From Quercus robur (taxonomy: Eukaryota > Streptophyta > Magnoliopsida > Fagales > Fagaceae), in NCBI RefSeq assembly GCF_932294415.1, contig NC_065538.1, positions 44,306,843 to 44,370,842 on the forward strand: DNA of 64,000 nt, in the 5' to 3' direction. This document shows positions 11,956 through 23,962 of the stretch, one piece after another; positions within the stretch are counted from its first letter, which is position 1; each line of letters opens with the position of its first letter. Both the position numbers and the translations under genes were made by a program. A model generated the notes under the pieces. That model was not told where the DNA came from, ran no database searches, and saw only the letters and a list, made by a program, of their open reading frames with translations.

Positions 11956-12330
11956 TTCACGTGAAGACTATTCAGCATTCCTATGCTTCATCTGACATGA
12001 CTTGACGAGACAGTGCTGAGTTGCATTAAATGTTTCATAAACTTTTCAAGGATGCTCTGCATCATTGAAAACGGTGCATTGCAAAAATCTGCATATTTGT
12101 GTATTGACGAGCGTGTAGGTGATATGACTAGATAGGGTTCACGTGAAGACTATTCAGCATTCCTGTGCCTCGTCTGACATAACTTGACGAGACAATGCCG
12201 AGCTTTGTTAAATGTATCATAAACTTTTCAGGAATGCTCTGCATCCTTGAAAACGGTGCATTGCGAAAGGATGCATATCTGTGTGCGCATGTGCGTGTAA
12301 GTGATATGACTGTATAGGGTTCAACAATGT
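11956..12330. repeat. Two ~182-bp direct repeats
   Basis: Units beginning TTCACGTGAAGACTATTCAG start at 11,956 and about 12,138. They run through 'CATAAACTTTTCA-GGATGCTCTGCAT' and 'GAAAACGGTGCATTGC', with scattered differences. A third, partial match appears near 12,412-12,450 (CATAAACTTTGAAGGGATGCTCTG, then CACGTGA). The array is upstream of coiled-coil gene 2 and is rich in CACGTG-like G-box cores. Confidence 0.8.
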
Positions 12331-12450
12331 GACGCACTGTTGAGCAGCACATGCAGCACTGCAAAGTGTATAAGTAGAAATGGTGGACAGCTCACCCCCA
12401 AAATCAATGCATAAACTTTGAAGGGATGCTCTGTATTTTCACGTGAGTGT

Positions 12451-13700
12451 GGATGGGTACTTGTGGTCAGGGTTAAACAGTGCTAAGCTATCCATGGTAG
12501 CTACACTCATTGTTCCCTATGGTGGTATTTGGCAAGTGGGATTGAATCCCTGTTGATAACAACATTTGGTTTTGTAATGGTTGGCAGGATTTCGTTGAAC
12601 ACCATTCTATCTGTTATGTTTATTTTCTAGTTTTCAGATGTGAAGGAAAATCAAGCTTCCATGTTCTTATATTTGATAAGACTACCATTGAGATTCAATA
12701 TCCACCCAATAACAACTGTAAATTGGAAGATCATCAGCTATAAATAATAGACTTATATGAAGATGATAGAAACATATCCCTTAGCTGATTTGCCCATAAA
12801 ACATGAAGCCAGACAAAAGTTTGTTACGAAAGTAACAAAAAACTTTCTTCTACATAAAGAGGAAGACAGAATGAGTGGTTGGCCTGATTTGGATGAGTCT
12901 GTATGTAATGTATTTATATAAAGTAGGACAGTTGTAGAACTAAGATACACGGATTCGGGTATATGATACAGCAACTGATGGTGTCATATATATGAATTAT
13001 TTGTATTATTGAATCATATGTGTGGTTAGTATGTGTGGTTTGGATGAGTCTGTATGTATTGGATATATTAAATTTTTCTACAAGTAATGTGCAATAAATC
13101 TAAGTTGGGTGATGAGTGTTATGTGGGTAACATTTCAATTTACACAGAGAGAATATTGGAAACATCAACATTTCTAAGCAGAGGACATTTTCCAACCAAA
13201 GCACAAGAATCATATGTAGCAACAAAGAACAACAGGGAAAGAATGAATTACCAGCCTACTACACTTAGCTAATCCATTGAAAACATTGCAACATACTGAC
13301 ATAACAATTTAATATAGTACCAGTTTCACGGAATGCATGTTGGAAGGGAGTATTATCTTGAACAAAGGTGTGTTTTTACACCTCACCGGTGATGGTCTCA
13401 GTTGGGCCCTACTCTACTTCGGCGAGTCCTTGCTTTAGGAACCATATGGTTTTTGTGTGAAAGAGTGGTTGGTGTGTGTGGTTTGGAAGAGTCTGTATTG
13501 TAGAATGTATGAAATTTTCAGTTTAAATTTTCATATGTAGCAACAAAGAACAGCAGGTAAAAAATGATAAACTGATTTCATTTAAACTTAGCGAAAAGTA
13601 ATGAATAGCTTATCTTTAGTAATGCAAAAGTTGAACGTACATAATCATCATTTGTCAGACGTTAAGAACAACATTTTGTAGTGCACAGAATGTGTAAACA
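12451..13700. other. Non-coding stretch between coiled-coil genes 2 and 3
   Basis: No convincing gene is seen; the longest frame, 13,087-13,272, is short and featureless. The phrase 'TGTGTGGTTTGGA-GAGTCTGTAT' recurs (13,019-13,056 and 13,458-13,492), as does 'CATATGTAGCAACAAAGAACA' (about 13,212 and 13,533). This hints at an old internal duplication. Confidence 0.5.
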
Positions 13701-14315
13701 TTAACAACAACGTCTAATGTTCGTAGGTAGAAATTTCTGGAAGTCATCATTGCTTGAATCTGAGAAGTCTGAAATATCTCTTTCATCATCTAACGCAGTA
13801 ATTTCATTAATAGACTTCATGGCTCGCTCTTGCGCCTTCCCCTTTAGATGCTTCCTAGCTTTTTGGATCGCGTGAAAACGGTCTAGTCGCCTTTGCATTT
13901 GATTGTTCTCTTGTTCAAGACGCGCAAGTATGTTGGCAGGTTCATCTCTAGGTAACTCGGCTGAGCGTGCCTTAGGAACTCGTAACCCGTGCCATCGACA
14001 ATACACCTCCAACTCACACCTCTTCTCGTATAGGGTTGACCATGGTGGTTCTGCTACGGTGAACTCTATTGCGGTTGTATCTGTACTTAGTTTTGTGGGT
14101 TTGCCGACCATGATGTGTCCGACGCTTCCAAGACTCTCGTACGTGTATATTGGCATATTAATGAAATCTCTCTTCTTTCCGACCCATTTCCCTCCATAGT
14201 GGTCTGTGTATGTCTGTAGTTGTTGATCTGCTGGAGCTTCTGATGATCCATATGTTGAAGTAGATCCAAACTTGTTTCGCATTTTACGCTTTGACATTGA
14301 GACGCTGCGACTCAT
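13701..14315 (-). CDS. Small coiled-coil protein 3 of the giant MULE
   Basis: 204 residues, starting MSRSVSMSKRKMRNKF. A basic N-terminus is followed by a conserved-looking middle (YCRWHGLRVPKARSAELPRDEPANI) and a coiled coil (LARLEQENNQMQRRLDRFHAI). The tail is Asp/Ser-rich (ERDISDFSDSSNDDFQKF). The VP patch, ENN-x-M coil and acidic tail place it with the proteins at 10,386 and 11,196; it is longer at the N-terminus. The basic start followed by a coiled coil would suit a nuclear protein (inference). Just upstream (14,376-14,390) is TATAACCGAGTTTCATG, which matches part of box A5 and its flank, suggesting a decayed box in its promoter. Confidence 0.68.
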   Translation of the reverse strand: MSRSVSMSKRKMRNKFGSTSTYGSSEAPADQQLQTYTDHYGGKWVGKKRDFINMPIYTYESLGSVGHIMVGKPTKLSTDTTAIEFTVAEPPWSTLYEKRCELEVYCRWHGLRVPKARSAELPRDEPANILARLEQENNQMQRRLDRFHAIQKARKHLKGKAQERAMKSINEITALDDERDISDFSDSSNDDFQKFLPTNIRRCC

Positions 14316-15402
14316 AGCTTACTCAATCTACGAATTTAGTGGGAGTAGAAAGAAAGTCATTATTGTGGTGCATTTATAACCGAGTTTCATGGTTCAAGCA
14401 TTACAATCAAAATTTAGTAGAGCTTGTCATGTCAATACAGGCTAGAAAAACACTGTATGAAGAGGGTCATAATTGTTACCATTGTCATGTGTCTAGATTC
14501 TTGTGGGGACGACACCAATTTAAATATGAAATTGGTGTCTAATTTTCCTCCATCTGTCTAAATTTAACTGGGATCAATTGTAATTACGCTACTATTACTG
14601 ATAGAAGTTAGGTGAAAGTTAGCTGTGCTGCTATTTTATTAATTTTTTTTCCCCCACACCTGTGTATTTTCAGGTTCACCTCTCCTTCTACAATAATCAA
14701 AACCCAAGATTGTTCCTCTCCCACTCAACTGATTACGCGACCTTAACATACAGCTCCCCTATTTTTCAATGAATGCTATTTATGTATCTTATATAGGAAG
14801 AGGTTCTCCATCTATTCCGATTTTACTTTTCTTTACAAGTTTAATGGTCCTGGTTTATGCTCTGCAAAACCAATTCCAACCATTCCTAAGGTTTGATTAC
14901 TCATCTATATATATATATATAAAACCGAAGTCTCTGCTGGCACCACAATTTTCCACATCAGCATCATTTAAAAAAAAAAACAAAAATTCTAATTTATTTT
15001 TTTCTCTAAAACCTAATAATAATACATAAAAGTGATAAAACCCAATAATACAAACCCAATTCTCTTCAAGCCGACTCCAAACTTCTAAAAAACCTAAAAA
15101 ACACACAGCCGACTCCAAGTTTTTGAAAAACCTAAAAAAACACACGGTGAAACCTTCAACTACCTCCTTCCTTCTCTCTCACTCCAATCTCTATCTATCT
15201 CTATCTCCAATGAGACCCAGAAAACTCATAAATCAACCATTGAAGAGTGAAAAAAAAGTTTTCAGAGCTGTGATCCTTGAACAAATAACATTCTTGGATG
15301 ACAAAGCAGTCTTTTTATTCAATTGGTGATAAGAACACATATTTCTCTCATAAAAACTTATCTACAGTTTCTGTCCCAAGCTCTTTTGACCAAGACGATG
15401 GC

Positions 15403-15693
15403 TTATATATAAGTTTTTCTAGCACGGTCATACGGACTCATACGGCCAAACTGGGTATTCTGGATGTTCTGACTAACATTCCTGTTGCAGCATATTCCTT
15501 CGCCTTCCTTCATCAATATACAGCATCGACTTTTCTTTGTGTTGCAGCTAGGACAGGAATTCCGAACATATGGATGTCGGAAACCATAAGGAAGGTTTTT
15601 TCCATCGAACGAAGGTTTGTCACAATTCACTAGCGCTAATATAAATGCCAATAATGTAAATGGTACAATCCATTTATACTCCATATTTTGCAT
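15403..15693 (-). CDS. Hypothetical secreted cysteine-rich peptide inside the Helitron
   Basis: 96 residues, with a start at MQNMEYKW or at the internal MEYKW (15,684). A hydrophobic N-terminal stretch (IVPFTLLAFILALVNC) looks like a signal peptide. It is followed by a short chain with paired cysteines (SCPSCNTKKSRCC and GICCNRN). The part after about residue 72 may be intron or UTR. It is probably a captured host gene fragment. I do not recognise the family, and expression is unknown. Confidence 0.4.
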   Translation of the reverse strand: MQNMEYKWIVPFTLLAFILALVNCDKPSFDGKNLPYGFRHPYVRNSCPSCNTKKSRCCILMKEGEGICCNRNVSQNIQNTQFGRMSPYDRARKTYI

Positions 15694-18221
15694 CTAAAAA
15701 TTTTCTTTCTTCATTAAGAAATATTACTATATAATTTTAACAATTACAGTAAATAGTGGAATTCCCAAAAACAAGTGTTTAACCATCACCATAATCTCAA
15801 CTGTATTGCTATATTCTTCCAATCATTGGCATCCAAACGCTCTTAGACACTGAATATTGTGGAAGCGTTGAAGCAATAGCTAAGAGAGGTTGCCTTTCTC
15901 AGTTATATACGTAGCTATCATTTGTTTGTTATGACTATAAGAATGCACGCATCGGCCGCAGTTGCATTTTTTGCTTACATTCTTTTCTTCTAAAAGACTA
16001 TATCCATACAAATTATATATAGGAACCCATAATACCATCATGCTGTGGCAAATACTCTCTGAGAAATGCTATATCGGTATATCTATAATATTTTCACAAT
16101 ATTTTTATAACAAGTCTCAAATGGTAGATTGCTACAAAAAGTACTAACACAATTCAAACTGCATCAAACGGATCTAGCTTTTCCAGCCAAATTTTTTATG
16201 GAGATATTAATGAAGGTTCTCTGATTGTTTGAGTTACAAAAGCAATGTGTCCTTAAGTGCATCTGTTTGTCAGGTGGTAAAATCATTTTGGATCTATACA
16301 TCTGTGTGTCCTTTATTGTTTATCAGTTTCTAATTGACTTGTAGATAACTTTTACGTACAAATTCATATATTGTGAGCTACATATCATACGTTATAATAT
16401 TAAGTACAAAATTGTTATCAATGCTTTTAGGGAATAGAACCAATCTATTCAAATTTGATAATGGACTACTATGAGGGAGTCCAACCTCGAACAACATATG
16501 AATATAATGCCCTGTTTGTTTAATTATAAATGTTTTTTATTAGGAAATTGGTGATTTTCAAGAAAATCATATCATTTTTCTGTGTTTGGTATTGATCTTG
16601 AAAACGAGCTTAAAAATGTTTTCTAACCAAAAGTATAACTCTGAAGTATTATCTTATTTTTGTTTTTTTTTTTCTTCTTCACATGTATTTAGGGTTGTGT
16701 TGGGAATCAGGAATATTTATATAAATTGGATTTTTTGGCTTAAGCGTATATTAGATTTAGGGATTAGGTTTGCACAACATAATTAAGGGAATGATCGATT
16801 CAATTTTACTTTGAATTAAATTACATATTTTCATTCATTTTTTAAGTCATTATACCATCAATCAAAATAAATATACGTACTTTTTTTCATTCTTTGCTTT
16901 CTTTCTTTCTTTTTATTTTTATTTTTTTATATCTTTTATCCTAATATGTCAATAATTTTTTAATTTCTAGATTACATTATTCAAAAAAAATTTTTAAAGT
17001 CCCTCTATTTTAGCACCTGTACATCAATCAAGTTCTATTTCTTGGCTATATCTGTTAGGTATTTGACAAAGGGCGTACAAGAGAACTGTTGTACATGTAT
17101 TGGAATAATAATTGAATTGGCATAAACTATTTGATGATGGCCCATGGTCACTAAGCTGCATCTTGCTGTTCAATGTGTCATTAAGTCATGTATTTCTGTT
17201 TTATAACTTATATTCATGGAAGCTACACTTTTTGCTATATGAAAAATGGGGTGTGATGATGGGGTGAACTGACTTGATTGTATTTCTGAAGACTAGGTTT
17301 GATTACTGATGTATGGATTTTTGTTACCTGATTGTTTGATTCTCTACTGGTAGATGGGTGCTTTAATAAAAATATGTTGGATTGCTATAATTGGAAATAC
17401 ATACCTATGCAAATATTTATGTTTGGTCTGTTATCCGCTCATCCTATAACTCCCTTGATATCCCTGCTCCAGGAGGTATAAAACAACGTAAGAAAGCTTG
17501 GCAAGCTAAAACTTTTAAAGTTACTTCCTTTCCAATCGAGTCTAAAATCTTAACAATTTATGCTAGGTTTGTTAATTCTGCTTCCAACAATCTCCCTCTA
17601 TGTTCTTGATATTTGGTTCTTCATTTTGTGAATTTTAATTATTTTTATTTTGCTTCGTTCTTCTCTCTTCAAATATTACGATTATTTGTTGGTGATATTT
17701 TTGCATTATGGTGTTTTTAATACAAGGCTACTTTTGAATCAATCTGTATCTATGCTAATGGTGTATATATTGAGAACTTTAATAATAATGGCATGTAAGA
17801 TTTTGATAAAATCATGAATCTTAACTTTTGTTGAGGGCGGCAAAAGTAGGAAATGAAAATTCTAGAATTCTGCTTTTGTCTGCATAGTTTTGCAAGGCAG
17901 GTTGCTTATGATGGGGGAGCTTTAGTTGTAGAGCAGAGAGAAGAATGAAGCAATCCAAGAGAGACTCTTTGTGATACAGTGTAGAGTCAACAACAATATG
18001 CCTTCACCTATTTTCTCATATTTAATATGACAACTTAAACAAGTCTTATGAAAAAGGTTATTTTTTATTGATAAAATATAGTTAGCAAAGCTACCCCCAG
18101 CAATTTAATCAGATTTTGTTGTTGATTTACAAAACTCTTTGAATATTATGATCATTTGTGTGCATGTCATATATTTTACTTTATGTTAGTGTTTCTTTTA
18201 AATGTGATATGTAATCTTGGT

Positions 18222-18440
18222 CACTATACACACACACACCTACCTTGGTTGACCAGCTCAAATCCTAATGAAATTTGTATATTCCTTTTTGTGTGAATTA
18301 TTCCTTAAAATCCAAAGCGAAAACGTCCATATATATACACACACACACCTACCTTGGTTGACTAGCTCAAATCCTATTGAAATTTGTATGTTCCTTTTTG
18401 TGTGAGTTATTCCTTAAAATCCAAAGGGAAAATGTCCATT
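18222..18440. repeat. Two ~105-bp direct repeats within the Helitron
   Basis: Two near-identical units begin in a CACACACAC run and read 'CTACCTTGGTTGAC-AGCTCAAATCCTA-TGAAATTTGTAT-TTCC'. They start at about 18,228 and 18,339 and differ at a few positions. They lie just upstream of the Helitron 3' hairpin. Confidence 0.8.
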
Positions 18441-19312
18441 TAAGTTAAATTTCTCTCAACCCAACAAAAAATGCATTTAATTTGATTAAAAAAAATATTT
18501 AGCATTTTTAGGAACTTTCCCGTGCATCGCACGGGTTAGCGACTAGTTTGTTTAATATGCCTAAACTTTCGTTCCTTTTTTGTCAAAAAATTTTGTTGTG
18601 TAATTATATAATTTGATTGTTTTTCTATGATTGATGTTCTATGTTTTTTTTCCGTTTCATAACAAGTTGTAAGGAAACTGTTATTTTTAATGGTCCTGGG
18701 AAATGCTTCCTAAGGTTTGATTACTTCTTCCTTTCATCTGCCTATGCTTTCGTTTGCTGTTGTGAAAAAATTATATTGTTTAATTGTATAATTTATTTGT
18801 TTTCCTAGCATTGATGTTGCATGTTTATTTCCTATTTCATAGGAAGTTGCAAGGAAACTTAGAATTTAGCTGCTCCTGGTTTATGCTATGCAGAACGAAT
18901 TCCAACCATTTCTAAGGTTTGATTACTCCTTTCGTTCATCTACCTATGGTTTCCTTCCTCTTGGTGAAGAATGTTTATTCTATTGGTGAAGAATGTTTTC
19001 TAAGGTTTCAACTCTTTTTCACTTTTGTTATGGATGTGTAGTAAGTGGGATTTTTTAAAACGTGTAGTTTTCCTTCTTTTCATAAACTTTTAAATAAGGA
19101 TGGGGTCACACGAATTCCCCACTGTAATCTTAAAATTTTCCCTAAATATAAGGATATGGATGGAGAAGTGGAAACACAAAACAAATCAGTGATCGGAAAC
19201 AGGAAACGTAGGTATTAATTATGAAAAAAAATGTATATAACGTTCATCGAGAAAGTATAAACGTGTATGAGTACGGCATAGGAAATTTACGAATTTTAAA
19301 TTCAACTATAAA

Positions 19313-19619
19313 CTAGGCTTTTAGCACGCGCGTGCTCAGAGTCTCTTCAATTTTTTGGGTAAGGGTTCAGTTACAGCAGTTATTGTAATATTGGATTATT
19401 ATATTTTCCAATCATAAAAAAAATAAATAAATAAATAAAAATGAAACAAATAAAAAAAACCCTAAAGGGTGTGATGAGTATTATGTGCGGTGAATCACAA
19501 TGCCGTACTTTTTTTTTGTTTGGAAAATGTAGTAATCCCAAATTATGATAAATGCTTTAAATTAATCCTTATCCATAAAATTAGAACAACCTCTGTGCAC
19601 GTGCGTGCTCAGAGGCTAG
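19313..19619. mobile_element. Two opposed Helitron-like 3' ends about 300 bp apart
   Basis: On the minus strand, AGCACGCGCGTGCT (19,323-19,336) is followed by AAAAGC-CTAG and then T. On the plus strand, CTCTGTGCACGTGCGTGCTCAGAG, a hairpin with one mismatched pair, is followed by GCTAG and then T at 19,620. Each looks like a Helitron 3' terminus. Their tail-to-tail arrangement is odd, and no 5' end could be assigned. Confidence 0.4.
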
Positions 19620-20028
19620 TATGTGCTTAATCTACTTTTATGATCTCTTTCTATTTTTTTGGTGTAGCCATTGCATAACTAATCGATAATGCATATCGTG
19701 AGGTAGGTTCCTTTCTGTTATCATTTCAATGATTGTAGTTTTTCTTCAAATATGCATATCAACATTCCAGTTGAAGGAAAAAATGAAAGAAAGCAAATGA
19801 TCATTCAATATAAAAGTCATCACACATTCTGAATATGGTCATATTATCATAAAATTAAAACCATGTTTGTGGACCTTGAATCATGTTATATAATAATATA
19901 CAAATACTTGAGAATCACATAAAAAAACTTTCAAGGTCCACAAAGTATGGAAGCTACAAATTAACCCTAAAGCTCCTACGCTACAATCCCTACTTCCCCT
20001 GTCTGTTATGTATTGCCAAAGGCAATCA
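19620..20028. other. Non-coding stretch
   Basis: No gene was found between the Helitron-like ends and the 3' end of the PF20167-like gene. The sequence is AT-rich, and the only frames present are shadows of the neighbouring gene. Confidence 0.5.
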
Positions 20029-21237
20029 TCAAGAGTCAGACGGTGGTGGAGGTGGAAAAGCACCGCTGTACTCTGAAAAATCTGCTCTCAACGCAGCAAC
20101 CTCAGCAATAAGGCCATCTAAAAGCTGTCCATGAGCTGCTTGAGTCGTCATAATGGTCTCCATCATAGCACGAAGAGATAGGGGAGGAGGAACGGTGGGG
20201 TCTGCAGCTGTGCTGTGAGCATGTACCCCATCGTCACTAATGTCAGCAACGGTACCTGTAGGATCAACAACTCTGCTCAGCATGATCGCCTCCAGTGGTG
20301 GACTGTACTCGTGGCCTTTTTGATGACCCAACACTCGGTCCAACACTCCTCTTTTGTGCAGTCCGCTGTTTGAGAAAAGTGGCTCCTATAGGGGCTGTGA
20401 TGTGGATCAACTCTAGGGAAGGAAAATTCTGTACCCCTACATAGCATAGAACCCTATAGATGAAAACTGGGAAGAATAGACCATGCTTCTTGCTCTTACT
20501 CCTATGCGCCCGAACAAGCGTTTCATAAAAAAGGGAAGCAAAACACATGGACGCATCAGTGACGAGGGCATACAAAAAGAAACACCTCTCTCTAGGAATA
20601 GTATGGACATGGGAGATGGGGAAGATGTTGTGACAAGCTATCCTAAATAAGATATAATTAAGCTCGGTTAAGTCACTCGAGTTAATTCTTGGCTCAAATC
20701 CCAATGTCATTGATTTTCCGCAAAGAAGAGTCATAACATCAGAGATTTCAGGACGGTTCGAGTATGAGTATGGATAAGTAGGTGTTCTAACACGAGGTAC
20801 ATCAAGAGCATTGGATATATCATTCTTAGTTATGACAAAGTATTGACCTCGAATCCAAGTAGCGAAATCATTATCAGAACGAATTTCGAGATTGGCATAG
20901 AACTCTCTAATCAGTGCAACTTGAGGGGGTTGTAAACCTTTACATAGAGACAACCAGTTCCTACACTGTAAATTCCTATGGACAGCAAGTGGTAATTCAT
21001 CTAGATTGATTTCTCGTTCCGGCCAAATTGTCCAATACTGAATTACATTTTCAAACCTTTGTGCCTTCGTAAGATTATGAAACGTTGTTTCATCAAACAC
21101 AATTGCGGGCTTAGATGAGGAGGCAGACACTCTTTTGGCAGGCTTAGATGAGGAGACACTCTTTTGGCAGGCTTAGATGAGGAGGCAGACACTCTTTTGG
21201 CTTTGGTTTTAATGGTTTTAGACTTCTTAGGAGCCAT
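20029..21237 (-). pseudogene. 'Putative plant transposon protein' (PF20167-like), probably frameshifted
   Basis: The minus strand encodes RNWLSLCKGLQPPQVALIREFYANL...FATWIRGQYFVITKNDISNALDVPR. This is the recognisable core of a family that sits in many plant transposable elements (identified from memory of its motifs). A coiled-coil tail ends in a proline run (ALRADFSEYSGAFPPPPPSDS). The natural start is MAPKKSKTIKTKAKRV at 21,237, followed by three copies of an AKRVSASSSKPA repeat. The middle copy lacks 4 bp, shifting the frame before the core domain. A second frame change is needed near 20,280 to reach the tail. The gene is therefore broken unless splicing or sequence error explains both. 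It lies downstream of box cluster B. Confidence 0.65.
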
Positions 21238-22298
21238 AACTAGGATGTACAAGTGGGAATGAAAGCACAACAGAAAACCAATATTTAGAACTGCGTTAGA
21301 GACACATAAACACAATGTACATATGCATGAGAAAAATACTGCATGATATTGATGCACAATAAGCGTCAATGAATGAATGCATTGAAATGAAATATTTTCT
21401 GTACGTACATGAACATTGACCCATACAGTCAAGTTATTTGAGAAGCATGCAAACCCACAGTGTAGGCCATTGTGCAACGGGTGTAAAACCAGTCACTACC
21501 ATCCATCAATGTCTTACCATGTCGTCAATTTCAGGCAATTATACCCAATTCAACAAAACCCCAAATTCCACGAAGAACAAGATTGGCGAATGAACCAACA
21601 TGCATACCAAGATGTGAAAATTTTGAATATAAACGATAGAGAACTGAATCGCCAACATGCATACACAGCAACCCATGAACCAGTTCAGATCAAATGAAGC
21701 AATACATGTGAAAATCCCGAAATTCCCAATATGAAGACATGAACTCTAATTTGTCATTTCTCACAAATCATGCGTTCTTTGCAATTAAAGTGTATAAAAC
21801 GTGTGTACAACATCCATACAAAAAAACCCATTACCTATTTCATGTCAAAACACCAACACCCATGAAAATCCCCAAATTCCATATTAACACATGAACCCTA
21901 AATTGAATGGGCTTGTAGAAATCAGCTATGTTTATGTAATTAAAGGCTACAAATCGTATGAACAACATGCATATGTAAAAACCCATGACCCATTTCAGAC
22001 CACAACACCCAAAATCATGAAAATCCCCACACTTGCATAGTTCGAAATTTCAGCTTTGACAGGGAGATTAATGCAGGATTTGAAATTAATTTCAATGGGA
22101 AGCAAGGGTAAAAGAGTCATACTACAGTTGAGGATCGATGTTTGGAACCCGGGAAGTCGCTTACGAGCTTGAGGAATCGAGAGCAATCGACTGCTGCTAC
22201 CGTGGGAGTCCAGTGCGTCCACACAACATCAGCTTTCCTTTTTTTTCTTTTTATGAAACAACTGTTAACACTGAACTGTGTAAATGAAGAACGACATA

Positions 22299-23170
22299 AC
22301 TCGATACTGATAACATCGAGTAATATACTACTCGCTTAACAAATAACCGAGTTACATAATTTGGACCGATCGTCCACCAATCAAGTAAGAATCGATTCTT
22401 ACAGACAACTTTGGCTGGAGTTGTGATGGAACGCAGATCTGCTCGCTTTCGTTGAAAGCGAGTAATACAAGTAACTCGATTTCTCGGAGATCGAGTAATG
22501 TGAAAACTATTTCACAGTCACCACTTAGTACTCGATGACTACAGTACCGAGTTACTTTAAAAATACTCGCTTTCACGGAGAGCGAGTACTAACTGGTTAT
22601 ATATATTGTTAGACACCAGTTAGTACTCGGTTATAGTATAATCGAGTTATATAATTTGGACCGATCGTCCACCAATCAAGTAAGCGTCGATTCTTACAGA
22701 CAACTTTCCCTGGAGTTGTGATGGAACGCAGGTCTACTCGCTTTCCTTGAAAACGAGTAATATCTGTAACTCGATTTAATGTAAATCGAGTACCGTGAAA
22801 GCTATAGTACTCGATGACTAAATTACCGAGTTAAATTTAAAATACTCGCTTTCATGGAGAGCGAGTACTACCTGGTTATATTTGTTCGACACCAGTAGTA
22901 CTCGATTTTAGTATAGTCGAGTTACTTCATTTGGACCGATCGTCCACCAATCAAGTAAGCGTCGATTCTTACAGACAACTTTGGCTGGAGTTGTGATGGA
23001 CTGCGAGTAATACAATGTCCTCGATGACTACAGTATCGAGTTAAGGATTGAACTCGCTTAATGTAAGATCGAGTAAAGTGTTTTCCAGTTTGTTTTCACA
23101 GACGAGTACGTGGTACTCGAGTGGTTTATTACCGAGTTATTACTGTTACTCGTTTTTACCAAAATCGAGT
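22299..23170. promoter_or_regulatory. Box cluster B: sixteen ACTCG-N13-CGAGT palindromes
   Basis: Boxes start at 22,299, 22,330, 22,441, 22,474, 22,530, 22,565, 22,625, 22,736, 22,769, 22,809, 22,844, 22,900, 23,019, 23,052, 23,115 and 23,148. Most form pairs 31-35 bp apart. Box 22,441 has GCTCG and box 23,019 has CCTCG in the left half. The cluster is organised in about three tandem units of 275-295 bp. Each unit holds TTGGACCGATCGTCCACCAA (at 22,361, 22,656 and 22,931) and a TCGATTCTTACAGACAACTTT stretch. It lies upstream of the PF20167-like gene and downstream of the transposase. Confidence 0.85.
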
Positions 23171-23962
23171 TTTGCAGAACAACCTTCCACTACATATTAC
23201 AACTCGGCCTGCATGTTTTTTCCTGTTGCAACTCAGTCAGTTTTTTACACCAGGTATGTTCTGTTTATTACAATGTTCATGAAGCAACAAGTGCATGGCA
23301 TGCAACACACTCCTATATTGTTGCTTTTGAGATTTCCACTACTATATAAATATGAATGCAACAAAGTTGGAGAAGTTGGAAATCATACTAAAACAGCTTA
23401 GTGAAACCCCATTGCAATAACTTCGTTTTTAACTGAATTGTTTGCTTGACCGGCTTAGTAAAACCCCCACCAGTACATAACATTAAAGGCACTAACAACG
23501 TGCATGACTACATAAGTACAAATTTTAATATCAACTTCTAAGCTGTTAACATGACCAATATCATTTGTCTTATCATCATGGGGCTGTGTTCAACTGGTGA
23601 CGTTCGGTTGCTTCCAATTAAAGAGGTAGGGATCATCCTCGCTGCGCAACGTCCAGCTTTGTTAGCACCCATCCACCTTGGCTGCCGTACCTACTGTAAA
23701 TAGTTATAAAATGTTATGTACACTGGACTTATATAAGTTATTAACACGCAACATAGGCAGAACAGGAAAAATTTACAACACTTACGACGAATAGTGTAAC
23801 AAAAACAACTGAACAACCTCATTTGCCTATACATGCATGAACACCAGTGTTTGTTTCATGACTAGTCCAAATACTTACTATGGCAATAGAGAACAATATT
23901 CCAAGTTCTTAATAGTGGCAATTTATATATGACAAACGTTGTAGGAGATATATGAGCTTTAC

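Larger units (their letters stand above)
14904..18546 (+). mobile_element. Non-autonomous Helitron (3.64 kb) nested in the giant MULE
   Basis: The 5' end is TCTATATATA..AAAACCGAAG, preceded by A. The 3' end has a perfect 7-bp-stem hairpin CCCGTGC-ATC-GCACGGG (18,519-18,535), then TTAGCGACTAG, followed by T. Insertion between A and T without duplication, a TC start, and a hairpin shortly before CTAG are the Helitron hallmarks. The interrupted tandem repeat on both sides confirms the borders. There is no Rep/helicase gene, so it depends on an autonomous partner. It carries a possible secreted-peptide gene (15,403-15,693, minus) and a 105-bp direct repeat near its 3' end. Confidence 0.87.
14846..18990. 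repeat. Tandem ~180-bp repeats split by the Helitron
   Basis: The unit 'TGGTCCTGG-TTATGCT-TGCA...CCTAAGGTTTGATTACT' occurs at about 14,846-14,903, 18,691-18,730 and 18,873-18,930. The continuation 'CATCTGCCTATGCTTTCGTTT...GTTTCATAACAAGTTG' occurs at 18,547-18,675, 18,738-18,860 and in part after 18,935. Taking out the Helitron rebuilds a continuous array of about three units. The function is unknown. Confidence 0.65.
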
